From Berghia stephanieae (lineage: Eukaryota > Mollusca > Gastropoda > Nudibranchia > Aeolidiidae), in contig CM067448.1 in assembly GCA_034508935.3 (NCBI GenBank), forward strand, positions 62,564,726 through 62,628,725: 64,000 bases of DNA, given 5' to 3'. Of this stretch, positions 32,390 through 45,974 are shown in pieces. Both the position numbers and the translations under genes were made by a program. Every line of letters begins with the position of its first letter. Position 1 is the stretch's first letter. Below the pieces are notes generated by a model. That model worked only from the letters and a program-made list of their open reading frames with translations. It ran no database searches and was not told the origin of the DNA.

Positions 32390-33050
32390 CTGAACAACGT
32401 CAAACACTGCCACGTGGTTTACCGTCAACTCTGTCGGGATGACGACGTGTGGTCCATTGAAGAACTGTTGACCTTCGCAAGGAAAGCCATCAATTCCTTG
32501 GAAACTCGGGGCGCCTGGGTTGACCAAATTCAATGGGCAAATCGAATTCAAAGGGTCCATCACATGCACAGCATTCGGTTGTGGAACTCCGACATTATTC
32601 GGTTGTGGTACTCCGACATCATTCGGTTGTGGTACTCCGACAGGAAAACTACCAATTCCTAGAGAAGCAATGGCATGAGGAATGCTCGAATCCAAAGCCA
32701 GACCGCAATCGTCTTCTTCTTCTTCTAAATCTTCATCTTCATCCGTCCAATCTTCAAAATCCTCTACAACTTCATCGGACCAATCGGCATCCTCGAAATC
32801 GTCTAATAGAAATGGTGAGTCCTCAGAATTACTTTCGTGAACGCTACTCGTCCTTTCATCGTCATCGGTGTGCTCCACCACATTGTCTTGTTCCAACACA
32901 TCCTCATTCCAACACATTTTCATGTTCCAAGACATCCTCATGTTCCATCACATCCCCATGTTCCAACACATTATCAAGTTCCAACACATCCTCAAGTTCC
33001 AACACATTTTCATGTTCCAAGACATCCTCATGTTCCAACACATTCTCATG
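32390..33050 (-). CDS. candidate internal exon: acidic, with EHEDVL and VGVPQPN peptide repeats
   Basis: The minus strand carries an 18-bp repeat coding EHEDVL/EHENVL-type hexapeptides (about 33050-32870), then an acidic stretch (SPFLLDDFEDADWSDEVVED and EDEDLEEEEDD), then three VGVPQPN(D/N/A) repeats, then FNGPHVVIPTELTVNHVAVF DVVQ. It ends at the donor CAG|GTACGG in phase 0. The repeat part and the acidic part lie in frames offset by 2 bp: one repeat unit near 32910 lacks two bases. If a single exon is used, it either starts inside the repeat (ATG at 32941 in the acidic frame) or is broken here. The upstream acceptor is uncertain; TTTCGGGTTTCAG near 33138 is the best looking. It may belong to the cyclin E N-terminus or to an unrelated gene. 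Confidence 0.4.
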
Positions 33051-33109
33051 ATTGGATACCTCTGCGTCCGTTTCAAACCTTTTTATCTGCCATTGTTCAA
33101 TCTCATACG

Positions 33110-33218
33110 TCTTCAGCGTTTCTTCACCCCGTTTTGCTGAAACCCGAAACGTCCATTTAATCCCTTTTCGTATATTAAAATTAAATATTTATTTCTTCGA
33201 GCTTCGAGCAGCAACAGT
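33110..33218 (+). repeat. repeat fragment shared with 51615-51712 (Penelope-like end suspected)
   Basis: Contains GCTGAAACCCGAAACGTCCA and ATTTCTTCGAGCTTCGAGCA. The complement of both recurs at 51615-51712 (CTGCTCGAAGCTCGAAGAAA and GAACGTCTCGGGTTTCCCC). The paired spacing suggests one element family. Confidence 0.6.
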
Positions 33219-34156
33219 TACATTATTTCTTCCATTGCAAACTAGCAGGAATTTTCCTATCCCCTATTCGAATCTTTAGAATCCGACATGGTACCTACTT
33301 TACTACTAGTGATACAAAGACATTCAACTTAACTTAAATTGGCGCAGACACTACATTGGTGCAAAACTGAAATCGGAAAATACTTATTGTTTCTTTCTTC
33401 TTCTTCTCTCCTGACAGCAGACTATCTAAACACTCGCAAGAAAATACATAGACTAATACTCACAAACGATTAATTTCGAAGAGTGAATACAAAACCAAAA
33501 AAAAAAATGAACACTTTTCCGTTGATCAACATTTACGATTACACACCTCGCACAACCACACATGCACTAGTTTCAATCAGAAACACACACACGTCTTGAA
33601 CGTACATTGACTATACCATGAGTACACCATGTATGTCGCACGAACGCTCTTCTTACTTGACCATAAGTAAGACTTTCAAGAAGAAACAACGACGCCCACT
33701 CATTAGATTGACCAAGCGACCACCCTGGATTAGGAGCCCTGAGGAGGCAGCGTGATGTCAACAACGCACCAGAACGACTCCCGCCAAAACGTAGGTACGT
33801 ACTTGACATTCGAACACTGTATTGTTAAACAAAGGGAGTGACGATTATCGTCGTCTGCTCATTCGATACACTCACATTTACCTACCCATCATCTACATAC
33901 CCGCCGGGGAGGGGGTGGGTGTGGGGGGGGGGGGGGAAGAGAGAGAGACACACACACACACAGTGAGGGTGAGGGAGGACCCCATTCAAAATTTCAAATT
34001 TAACATTCGCTGAATTTATGAAGACTTATCAAGCTTGTAGAGAGTCGGGAAATCTTCCAATTCTATGTCAATCATCTGTCAGGCTTTCAGGTCCTCATCT
34101 AGGAAAAGGCAATATATGATGACCTTAAACTTTTCCCCTTTTACTTTTAACCATTC

Positions 34157-34193
<37 letters not shown>
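34157..34193. repeat. poly-C run of about 34 bases
   Basis: The longest C homopolymer in the window. Other G or C runs of about 15 or more are near 4652, 5571, 21187, 31488, 31711, 35018, 35705, 38152, 40995 and 42064. Confidence 0.95.
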
Positions 34194-34195
<2 letters not shown>

Positions 34196-34479
34196 CCTTA
34201 ATTAATTTTTTTTTGGTCACAAATCCTGCCCTTTTGCATTTAGCATATTTTACTCAATATTCCCATATTTTGGACCTCAATGCGTATTTTTGAAAATATG
34301 AACAACATAAAAAGCAGGATTCCCACCTATGTTATTTTTATACTACTCGTCAGTGTAAAAATTTGTTAAATTTAGTTTGGTCAATATCATCTTATCAATT
34401 TCTTGCTAAAAATAACATTCTCAACCCATTCTGTGCCTTAAAAAAAAAAAATCCGAATTTGGTCAACATTGGCTTCAAA

Positions 34480-34640
34480 CAATCCAATGTTATTGTTTTT
34501 AGCCATCCGGGTTTATGAGTAATTCTCACTAAAACTGTATTAACCAGACTTTAAATGTTCAAGGTTACACATGGTCCCTTATACTTCCGGATGGCAATGT
34601 TGTGAGCTTCTTAGCCAAGCGCATACTATCAACAAATATC
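34480..34640. mobile_element. MITE-F copy inside duplicated segment 2
   Basis: TTAGCCATCCGGGTTTATGA to TAGCCAAGCGCATACTATCA. It shares its insertion site with 32020-32194 and has a small internal deletion near ACACATGGTCCCTTATACTT. Confidence 0.78.
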
Positions 34641-35044
34641 GAAATATTGATCGATTGAGATATGGCTCCCAGTTTCTCAAAAAAGTCTGAAACCTGAGAA
34701 GTCAATCTACAATGTTTAGCCAATATCGTAAACCCCCCCCCCCCCCACCCCCCCCCCCCCCCCCACGTGTGGGGCGCCTTGTGACAGCAATACAACCAAG
34801 CCATAATATACACACTTATAATGTATCACCTGTGTTTCAATTCCCTCCGGCCATCCTATATCCTCCAGTTGTCTCCACTTAGTGTTGACATGAAGTGCTG
34901 GCGTTTTATCAATACATGTATGCAATTAATTGTACCCGACCATGACGTAACTATAGTCGGCCATGTACCCGACCCAAACATAGTCGCCATCCACAGTCCC
35001 TTCTAGTCATTTAATCCCCCCCCCCCCCCCCCCCCCCCAAGAAA

Positions 35045-35330
35045 AACAAAATAACTTGTGCCTTTATATCGTGCAATGTCCACTAAACGGCTCAAAGAGC
35101 TTTACAAAGGTCCCGACCAACAGCAACACGTAACATAAAATCATGACGCCTGTTAGAGACAACGCTGTTAACGGCCATGTACTCATTTTAAAGCCAAGTA
35201 CGATGAGAGAAAGTGAGTAAAGAGTCTTTTCTAAGGACTCAACTATGCGCTAAGCGAGGCTCGAACCCAGGGCCTTCCGATCCGAAAGCGAGCGTCATAC
35301 CACAAGACCAAATACCCATCCAGCCCGATG
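35045..35330 (-). mobile_element. SINE-A, full-length reverse copy
   Basis: Tail CTTTATATCGTGCAATGTCC, body, and head with GAGGCTCGAACCCAGGGCCT and the CATACCACAAGACC A-box region. Confidence 0.82.
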
Positions 35331-35502
35331 TATATACTGCCTTTAGCTACCGACGTCAATGCGCAATAATGAAACTAAAATAAAATCGAGAAAGCTGCCT
35401 GAAGCTGAAAAGACTTTAAACTGAGTCATGACGTCACATTTTACATTTCTCTACTTTTAAAATGTGACACGTCGTGTTCATTTGGTATTAAATCTGTATG
35501 AA

Positions 35503-36989
<1,487 letters not shown>

Positions 36990-37098
36990 ATATTTTTTGT
37001 CCCGTCCTACATGTTAAATGTTGCTGTTGACCAGGGACCCCTTGTAAAGCGCGTTGAGCACATTTAGTGGATATTGCGCTATATAAAGCTCTATATTT
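36990..37098 (+). mobile_element. SINE-A tail fragment
   Basis: Begins near GTCCCGTCCTACATGTTAAA and ends in GCGCTATATAAAGCTCT; 5'-truncated. Confidence 0.72.
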
Positions 37099-38205
37099 AA
37101 AAAATAAAGGCATCAATAAGAGTAGTTTTTGGGGTTCAGTTAAATGCTCCTACTCAGATGCGGCTAGTAAACTGTGTCCAAATATAGTTTAACAACCTTA
37201 AAAGACACGTTTAAAGAATTATACCCCCCAAAAAATCAGCTCCGACTCCATTGGAGATCGAATTTTGATCAACGGGTGAGAAAGATAAGAGAGGGATAGA
37301 CGACAAATTCGGGAGACAATAATATAAGAAAGAAAAAAAAAAACAAGTTGGAAAACTCTAAAGTTGGACGGAACAAGGGCACCTGCTGTCCGGTAGCGAC
37401 AATAGATGTTTGACACAATAGATGGGGCCAGGGAGGAAGGAACAACGACACGGTGCAGAAAAGAGTGGAGGGCCATGATAGAAGCACACGCAGTGTAGCA
37501 CGACACACCACGGTGATGATGATGATGATGATGATGATGAATCTCGATGACTTGAACAACAACAAAAAACAAAAACAAAAATAAAATGACAACACACAAC
37601 AACAAAAAACAATAAAAACAATACAATACAAAACAAACCAACAAAAAAAAGCATTTATGACCAATTACAATGAAACAAAGAAATAATCCCAACTCAACCC
37701 CCCCCCCCCTCCCCCCTCTTTTTCTCACACACACATACACCACTCACGCGCAACACACAACAATAGATATGAAACATTCTTCAGATAGAAAAACTACACT
37801 ATACACGATTTCACTGCTCACGAGTTACGATAAACTGCCACATACTCGCTTATGATCCTCTAACAAATGTATGCAAATTAAAAGCTCTGATGGCTTCAGA
37901 ATAGAGGGGCGGGGTGGTAGCAAAACGAAAAAGTAAGAAAAGAAAGGAAAACACAGGGCGCTGGTAGCGGACTACCAACATGCTCACTCTAAAAAATGGC
38001 GCGTGCCTAGTGAAGAAAACAAATGGTCTCGACGTGCGACCAAAAATAAAACAAAAAACCAACAAAAAACAAAAGAATCCGGTAAAAGGCAAATGAATAA
38101 AGATGCGTATTTTTTCTCGTCGGAATGCAATGATTTAAATTAAAGGGGAATGGGGGGGGGGGGGGGGGGGGGGGAGGGGAGGAGGAGAGAGAGAGAGAGA
38201 GAGGG

Positions 38206-38241
<36 letters not shown>

Positions 38242-38329
38242 GTGAACGCCCTAGTCTGAATGTCACTGAGGTTATGACTAGTAGCTAGGTTTGCTCGCTC
38301 AAACATTATTATTTAATGGTTTTATACAC

Positions 38330-38334
<5 letters not shown>

Positions 38335-38398
<64 letters not shown>
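38335..38398. repeat. (AAT)n microsatellite
   Basis: About 21 AAT units. Confidence 0.95.
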
Positions 38399-38561
38399 TA
38401 AAGCCACACAACAAGCACATAGGAACACACATGCACGCACTCACGCGTACACACACACACACAAACACACTCAAACGATGCTGAGGGTGATCAGCGACTG
38501 GATGGATGAGAATGATAAGTTGAGTGTGTGTGCGTGTGTGTGTACTATTGCAATAGTACAC

Positions 38562-38738
38562 ACCAGAGAGATGATTTACAGGGGTAAAAAATATCTCCTA
38601 AAACTAAAACTATACATTTGACCGTTTCCCTCCCAGTCAAAGACTCCGGCCAAGGTTAGGACAAAACTAAGTAATTCCATTCCAAGACAAAGACAGAAAG
38701 CAACTCGGAAAACAGATAAAAGGGGATAAAAACAGATC
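38562..38738 (-). mobile_element. element E, 5'-half fragment
   Basis: CAGAGAGATGATTTACAGGG to AACAGATAAAAGGGGATAAA matches the middle and 5' half of E. The GCGCC tail is missing. Confidence 0.72.
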
Positions 38739-39069
38739 CTCGGCCTGTGAGACAGTTTGAAACCCGTGACTTCGTGACTGAGATCATTTTTATTTTTTTT
38801 TTTTTGAGTGAAAAAAAAGGTCATTCAAAAATTCGACCGGAGTTTTATTTGTGGAATAATTCCATTAAGTCTTCTGAATGATTAAACTGTATTCAGTCTG
38901 TGTAAAGGGCAGTGTATGCATCGTTATTTATAGTTATAGCAACGCACACACACACAAATGCACACACTCTCCCTTCATTCATATTTTGGCGTCAGTGCGT
39001 GTTGTCGAGCAACTCGGTGTTTCATCTTGTAACAATTTGAAGCGATGCTGAGCGTGCTTAGCTATTGGA

Positions 39070-39308
39070 TTGATCTTGGCGCATAGTCGAGTCTTGAAAA
39101 AGGCTCTTTACTCACATTCTCTCATCATACTCAGGTGTAAAACGAGTACCTGGTCGCTAACAGCGTGGTCTATGTCCGAAAAAATATTGTAACATCGCGA
39201 TCAGGCGCCATCATACGTCCTATATGTTATGTGTTGGTGTTTGACAGGGACCCCATGTAAAGCGCTTTGAGCACGTTTAGTGGATATTGCGCTATATACA
39301 AGATCACG
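39070..39308 (+). mobile_element. SINE-A, 5'-truncated copy
   Basis: Starts at GGCGCATAGTCGAGTC, runs through GGCTCTTTACTCACATTCTC, and ends in GTGGATATTGCGCTATATAC. Confidence 0.78.
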
Positions 39309-39544
39309 TTAGTCAGCTAGTTAATGATCACAGTACTCGGGTTCAATGTCAAGCAATTGTCCTCGGAGAAGACACTAGCATACATTTATCAGGCCGTCCA
39401 CACTATAAACGACATTTTAAAAACAGGAGAAAAAAATAGAAAAAGAGGAGACGCTCGGTAAAGCAATTTATAGTATAGTAGTATGGAGCGCATGATACAA
39501 TAGGAAAAGACTTCTTTTTTAAAAAAATATATATTTAGACTTAC

Positions 39545-39778
39545 CTCTTGGTCCATCGGTTCAAACGATTCTACATCCATATAAATATGCTGTTCATTAT
39601 TACTATTACAAATTTCGAGCTGTTGTAGTTGTTGCTGCTGCTGCTGTTGTTGTTGTTGTTGTAATAGCAGTAGTTGTTGCTGTTGTTGTGGGTATAGATT
39701 TGGATTGTACTCATTGAGGTGGTTGATGTGGCAGCCTCGGTAGCATCGCGGATGATATAAAAACCGTGAGCTCCTCAT
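39545..39778 (-). CDS. candidate 5' coding exon with polyQ/polyL, possibly cyclin E first exon
   Basis: An ATG opens 78 codons: MRSSRFLYHPRCYRGCHINH, then a Gln/Leu run of about 25 residues from a CAG/CAA-type repeat, then HIYMDVESFEPMDQE. It ends at a strong donor, GAG|GTAAGT, in phase 0. It has the same orientation as the cyclin E core and lies about 13.5 kb upstream of it. No known domain was recognised. It could be the cyclin E first exon, the first exon of another gene, or a chance open stretch. The good donor and the non-repetitive ends favour a real exon. Confidence 0.4.
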
Positions 39779-41237
39779 TGCGAATTGAAATATGAACGTA
39801 CTATCTATATCAAATCACAAAAATGTGGAATTCTGATTTTGAAATCACATTTCAATACTGAATTACAAAGTTATTATAAAGTTACATTTTTTTTTTTACA
39901 CAGGCATCTCGAGAATTGTTGGGATAAATATAGAAATATATCCTTACAATACTTTACAATGATATCATTAATTAGTTCATGAAACCTTTTCTAGCTCTTC
40001 TAGACGATCTTCTAATGATAATGCGCCTTCTTCTCCTGAAACCAAAGGCCCAAAGTAGAAGGCGGTATAAGCCGGACATTATTTACTGTAGTAGTTCTAT
40101 GTCCGATATGACGATTGATAATTGATATTGATAATGTAAAAGGTTAACACATTCAAAGTATCTCGTCCTCAAAGTCAAAGTACGTAAACACACCACTATC
40201 CAGACAGATATCTAGATGTTATTAAAGCTAAACTAAAAGAACGAAAATTGATTGATTAATTAGATAATCAACACAAAAATTATACACAATACTAACTTCA
40301 ATAACACAGACAAAGATTTTTCTTCTTTTTAAAAAAATATATATTAACAATTATACAAAAAAATGACGGCCACAAAGGCAACTTTTACGTTTTATATTCT
40401 ACTCATTTGTCAAGAAAGGGTTTCAATTCAAAATCAAGTTTCTTTCTAACTAACGGGCAAAGTAGTCTCAAGTCCAATATTCCAAAATTAAACTGAAAAG
40501 ACTTGTTACTGTACCGACCTAAATATAGGTATAACTGACCACAAAAGAAAGTCACATGATATATCTAGACACAACAACAAAAACCAAAAAAACCCCAGTA
40601 ATCGCCTCAAGGACTGATGCATAGAACGCAGTAGTGGCTATCCGGCATCTGGCCGAAGGGAAAGAAGGTGGTTCACCTAGTTTTTGTTGTGGTTATACCG
40701 AGTGGTGATACATACAGGTCAAATTCACCAGATATCAATCGTAATAGAACGTAACAGGTTGCAAAAAGCGGTAGAAATGTTTACAGATGTAGGGAAAGGG
40801 GCAGGAGGGAGGGGGGGGGGGGTAATAACGCTTCTAAGTATCAACTATTTTTAGTGGTCGATTATCAGACAGAAATGAGTTTGGCGGGAAGGGGAAAGGG
40901 GGGGGGGGGGGGGGGTGTGTATCAATTCAGAACTTCACCAATCCACAGAGCTGATACATACAAAGCATTCCACTACAACAGGTAACCATCTTCCCCCCCC
41001 CCCCCCCCCCCCCCCCCCCTTAACCCTTAATTGGATCCCTCTTTCTACTTTCCCCTCTATATAGCCCTCCATCACACACACAAACAAATGCACGTAACGT
41101 TACACACACGCGCATCACTGTGCTAATGGTAATCATTTTACACTAAAGACAGTGATCTTTAAAAATTCATCAAACGAAATACTGGCTAACTTTTGACCCA
41201 AGCCACGTCCGACTCCAACAGACCGCATCATTTCTCG

Positions 41238-41345
41238 AAAAAAATTTTTATTCTCTATTGTCTTCTGGCACTTTTCTACTCACTTCATATCTTGTTGTTA
41301 CCAACATAAGTGCCTGCTCCACTCACTTTTCTGAATTAAAAATTC
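41238..41345 (+). mobile_element. SINE-C tail fragment
   Basis: Contains TTCTCTATTGTCTTCTGGCA and AACATAAGTGCCTGCTCCAC without the tRNA-like head. It lies 200 bp from a fuller copy in the same orientation. Confidence 0.7.
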
Positions 41346-41534
41346 ACCCCATACACCGGAGCATACTCAATGTCTCAATCGTTTCTATGTTATATGTTTG
41401 TGATGAGAATATTGGCTATTAAGCTTAACTGCTGGTCAAAATTATTCGCGATGGTGGTGTACGAACGAATCGGCGGTCTCAAGAAGTGGGTGAGAGAGGG
41501 ATCTAGTAATGACTTTGAGTTTGAAACGAATATT

Positions 41535-41722
41535 TTTGTGTTCGTTGATAGCTCACACGGTAGAGCCACGCTCTCACCTGCCAGGCGGAGTTGTCGTACC
41601 AATAAGGTCGCAGGTTCAAACCCCACCACCGACGCGAAAAATTTTCATTCTCTATTGTCTTCTGGCACTTTTCTATTCACTTCACAACATAAGTGCCTGC
41701 TCCACTCACTTTTCCAAAAAAA
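41535..41722 (+). mobile_element. SINE-C, near full-length copy
   Basis: tRNA-like head GTTGATAGCTCACACGGTAG, B box GGTCGCAGGTTCAAACCCC, body TTCTCTATTGTCTTCTGGCA, end TGCCTGCTCCACTCACTTTT. A CA microsatellite follows at about 41740. Confidence 0.82.
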
Positions 41723-41761
41723 TAGCCCGCCATTCACACATGCACACACACACCACACTCA

Positions 41762-41806
<45 letters not shown>

Positions 41807-42283
41807 AACCCACCACTTCCCCGAATCCAATGACGAAGAAGTTTTATCATTCAGTCATTCAGTGTGTGTTCATGACTGACTGACCAGCTGACAAAAAGGT
41901 AACACAATCAAACGAACACACAAAGTGGGCGGAGCCTTCAGCATTCGGGGACCACAAGGGAGAGAACTGTAACTGCGTGTCTATTATGCTTTGTAACGTA
42001 AGAGTAGTGTGTGAGTGATAAATATGACCCAAGGGTGAGAAAATTGGTAAAAAGAGGAAGATTGGGGGGGGGGGGGGGGGGGGGGACGACAAAATCCTTT
42101 TATTGGCCGTTCTAAATCCAAAACCAGAGTTGACATACATATACGAATTAATTAAAAATTCAAGCAGACATCTTGTCAAGTGGGGCAGATTTACAACCTC
42201 ACTTGGATGTAAATAATATTATGATGATGAACAATCAACCATGATACTTGGATCAGCGACATCTATAATTGTATATGAAGTCC

Positions 42284-42346
42284 TGTGTTTGTTTGTTTTT
42301 AGGTGTTTAACGGCGCTTTCGACACTATTAAGGTCATTTAAGCGCC
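42284..42346 (-). mobile_element. element E tail fragment
   Basis: GTTTGTTTTTAGGTGTTTAA, CGGCGCTTTCGACACTATTA, then AGGTCATTTAAGCGCC: only the terminal 60 bp. Confidence 0.55.
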
Positions 42347-43352
42347 CTTTTCTGTCTTTATCAATTTTATCGGCCTTGAGGCGCCATAGCTGCTCAATCG
42401 TGTACTGTTGTAATATTTTTTTTTTATAAAATCATAATAGTTACATGTTTGTTGTTTTAAAAATATTTATTTACAGTCCTAGGATTGGATACAACCAGCG
42501 ACATTTATATGAAGTCCTAGGATACAACGCGACGTAGGAAAGGACAAACACTTGTCAAGATTCCATCAAAAATGTAAAATACGGAATATCCAAATGCTTT
42601 GGAAGTTAAAAAAAAAAAAAAAAAATTTAAATATTTTTTTTTAACTACGAAAAAAATAATAATTTGACAAGTGACTTACAAATCAATTCTCATGATTTCA
42701 CAATGTTTCGAATTTCCTCGGCAGGTACTAAACTTGTAATGCAATGACTAGAAAATATCTGTCACATATAATACCCGTCGCAAGGTACTTATTCGCGCCT
42801 GGGTGTAGTGGGGAAAAGTGTGTAAAGTGGTCTTACTGATATATATATATAATATAATATATAAATAAAATGAAAGATTGAAAAGAAAAAAAAAAGAAAA
42901 AAGAAAAGAAAAAAGATAAACAAAGGAAAGAAATGGACAAGAAACTTTTTAAATGGGGGTTTACACCTTCCATCAGGAGATATAAAAGTAAGCAGTAGAG
43001 AATGGGCCATTTTCTGTGATGAATCGAAGAATCCTTTCAGATCACCAATTATATTATGTATTACCAACACCTCTGAAAGACTAACAACAAACGAGAACCG
43101 ACCGCGTTTGCTTATAGACGTCTAGATATCTTAACGACAACTCTCCAACTTACAAAGCTAAGATTTAAAACCGTCACTACGATCTATTGAGCCTCCCTAA
43201 TTTACGGCTTTATAGAGGTTTTGAATAAAGTGACGTGTTAACGACGTCATCGGAACGACGTCACGCAAACCTTGGAAGGTCTCAGTTCCCATAACAACAG
43301 AGGGGATATAAGGGTAGTCCTACTAAATGCTTCGATTTTTTTTTTACCATAA

Positions 43353-43624
43353 CCGAACCAGTTAACTGTCGTACTTTAGACAAACTCGGTATTTAAAAAT
43401 TTGGCCAGAAAACTAATTTTTTTTTTTCGAATATCAGCCGATTTAAATGACCCGCATTTTGGGAAAAACTCAAACCTGGTGGGACTTCGCTAAGTCCCAG
43501 GTTTCACAGTTTTTTGCCAAGATGAGGGCTATTTAAATCTATCGATATTTGAAGGGCGAGTTTTCTGGCCAAATTTTTAAATACGTGTCTTTCCAGAGTA
43601 CGACAGATAACTCTGGTTAACTGT
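43353..43624. mobile_element. MITE-G, foldback copy
   Basis: Inverted arms meet around ACTTCGCTAAGTCCCAGGTT. Left arm: CAGTTAACTGTCGTACTTTA, AATTTGGCCAGAAAACT, GATTTAAATGACCC. The right arm mirrors it and ends GTACGACAGATAACTCTGGT. Two more copies lie at 57262-57402 and 58388-58633. Confidence 0.78.
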
Positions 43625-44429
43625 GTCTGTCACACAACGTGATGCCGCCTTTATTGAACACAATAAGAAACAGAGAGATCATCATCATAGCCCTTTTTAT
43701 CTGAGCCAAAATGAGACGAGACAAGTTGATAAAGGAAATGAAAGAAAACTAGAATAAAGTGGGTGGGATAACCTGTAACATCTTCCTTAAAACGACGAGC
43801 CCTCAAAGGTAGCCTACTATTATTATCTACTATTATCTACAATCTTTCTTGGTGAAGATAATAATGTGATATTTAATCAGAACAATTCATGATGTAGGTA
43901 ATTAAATGTGTAATTATCTTTTTTTTTCTTCTTCTTTTTCTTTTAATAACATTTATACAGCGCTTGTCCACTACTGTAAATTCCATACTCTAAGCGCTCA
44001 GTAATTTTTATTTTTTATTTTGTTTTCGTTTTTGTTTTTCTTTTTAAATATATGATGACGAAACGTTTGATATTTAATTATCATAAGACGGGACTAAAGC
44101 AGCCCGTTAGGCGCTAATTCAATTTTTCGAAGACAATGCTATATTAACACCAAAGAGACCTCAAAATCGTTTAATTTCAATAAGATGGGAGAAAATAATG
44201 TGTGCAAAGTGCCTTTCTTTAGAAGATATCGCTGAGGTGTCTAACCGCCGGTTCCAACACCCGGACATAAAGGAAGTCACGTTTTGAGTCCAAAACCTTA
44301 ACTTCACGCCACAGCGACACAAAAAAGCAACAAAAATTAGTAATCAACATTTACATAAGTATGAGCTTCAACTTCAATATAAAAACAAAAACCTATTTAT
44401 TCATATGGCATTCAATAACATCAGCATCA

Positions 44430-44715
44430 AAAGCTCCTTAGCATTTACATATATTGCGCAAAATCAGCCGAACGTGCTCAAATACTATACTAGGAATCAC
44501 AAACCAACAACAACACTTAAGATGTTGGACGAGGCATGGCCTAGGCTTAAAAAGTTGGTACTGAACATGGCGCCTATCATTCATACGATATTTTTTAAAC
44601 GATAACACAAGGCTGTTGGTGTCTAGGAACTTATTTTTGTACCGCGTGAACGGAACTCGAACCCGACACCTTCGGGTCACAAGGGCTTGTCAAACCACCA
44701 GGCCCACAAAGCCAC
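44430..44715 (-). mobile_element. diverged tRNA-headed SINE
   Basis: On the minus strand the head reads GTGGCTTTGTGGGCCTGGTG with a B box GGTGTCGGGTTCGAGTTCC. The distal part carries a degraded SINE-A-like tail (plus strand ATATTGCGCAAAATC and ACGTGCTCAAATAC). Probably a relative of SINE-A. Confidence 0.55.
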
Positions 44716-45516
44716 AAAGTATCATTCTACAGTTTTATCTCAAGAATAATAAACTAACAGCCCAGCGTCCAACACTTCTATTAATAGAACTTGTTAATCC
44801 ATGCATTCCAAAGTAAAATATCAATTGAATCACATTGTCCTCTCGTCCTCTTGCAAGAGGAGGCAGCATTGAAAATTACTAATTTTCAGTTCAAAAATAC
44901 TGCGTGGTTTATAATATCGGACAGCATCGAAACATGCTTGGATGCTTCGACTGAAAAGCATGGCATCCGCCTTTAGATAAACGCCACGACACCATTGTGG
45001 GTAAGGAAGGATGACCCTTCTGAAGACGCGCGATGCCCGGGGATTACCGCTTTGGTGGTAATTATGGAGACAGGATAAGAGGGGATCAGATCACCTTCGG
45101 AGGAAATCGCCTGGATTAAGTGGTGGAATGTCGTGTGACTCCTCCAGCCTGTCATACTTGGAAGAGGTTCTTAGACAAAAAAAAAAAAGTTTTATTGAAG
45201 TGCTTGATGATGATGATAATAATGATAATGAAGACGAAGATGATGATAAATTCAGCGGCACGATGGTGTCTCGTTTTGGAACAAAGTCAAGCGATGTCGA
45301 ACGGGATCAGTGACCGGATGGGTGACAATGAAAATGAAAAAAAAAAAAAACCGTCGGTGAAGCGTTATGTTCTTGTACGTTATACATAGTGTTCCACTTG
45401 ACTCATGTCGAGATGTTAAAAATGTTGAAAAACATAATTTGCATTAAAGAAATTCCAAAACTCGTATTTTGAAAGCTCTGAAACAAACCATGAGAAATGC
45501 TGCAAGAGACCACTAT

Positions 45517-45638
45517 AGGGAATGAGATTAGCGGAAGAGTAGCGTCCCTTGATTGGACGTCACCCATAGTCAGTGACGTCACAGACTATGGGTGACGTCC
45601 AATCAAGGGACGCTACTCTACCGCTAATCTCATTCCCT
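45517..45638. mobile_element. foldback MITE, almost perfect palindrome
   Basis: The arm AGGGAATGAGATTAGCGGAA...CACCCATAGTC (55 bp) is mirrored with one visible mismatch around the palindromic centre GTGACGTCAC. TA lies outside both ends. A relative with a single arm is at 2179-2320. Confidence 0.85.
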
Positions 45639-45641
45639 ATT

Positions 45642-45940
45642 GTATGGCTTTGTGGTCCCGTGGTATAACACTCGCATTCAGGCCGCCAAGTCTATGGTTA
45701 GAGCAAGGCTTTTGGGGGAGCAAAGTTGAGTCCTTGGAGAAGACTCTTTACTCACATTCTATCACCGTACCCATGCATGTACGTAAGTGACCAGTGACAG
45801 CGTTGTGTCTATCGAAGGGAAAAAAAAGGTAATAGCGCATTACCTGCGTCATGTCTCGTCTTACATGTTGATTGTTGCTGTTGGCTGGGACCCTTGTAAA
45901 GCGCTTTGAGCATATTTAAAGGATATTTTTTTTAAAGTAG
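45642..45940 (+). mobile_element. SINE-A, diverged copy
   Basis: Head GGCTTTGTGGTCCCGTGGTA, body GTTGAGTCCTTGGAGAAGAC, and tail CTTGTAAAGCGCTTTGAGCA followed by a run of T. It starts right after the 45517-45638 palindrome. Confidence 0.75.
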
Positions 45941-45974
45941 TCCTTCAGAGCCAGTAGACCCATGTAGCCGGAGA

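Larger units (their letters stand above)
34034..34710 (+). repeat. direct segmental duplication, copy 2
   Basis: Paralogue of 31568-32263 in the same orientation, 2.45 kb away. The poly-C run is longer here (about 34 bases), and the AAT array is replaced by about 90 bp of other sequence. The acidic candidate exon lies between the two copies. Confidence 0.82.

Noticed and set aside
32533-33160. Plus-strand open frames opposite the acidic exon
   Set aside because: They follow the 18-bp repeat in frames giving SCSNT or HVPRHP strings, with no splice sites. The minus strand has a good donor and better-looking protein.
33573-33809. 78-codon minus-strand open frame with balanced composition
   Set aside because: No recognisable motif, splice context or neighbour; possibly a 5' untranslated region, but nothing supports that.
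31568-34710. Direct repeats as the two ends of an LTR-type element
   Set aside because: No TG...CA ends, primer-binding site or polyprotein were seen between the copies, and each contains a MITE; a segmental duplication fits better.
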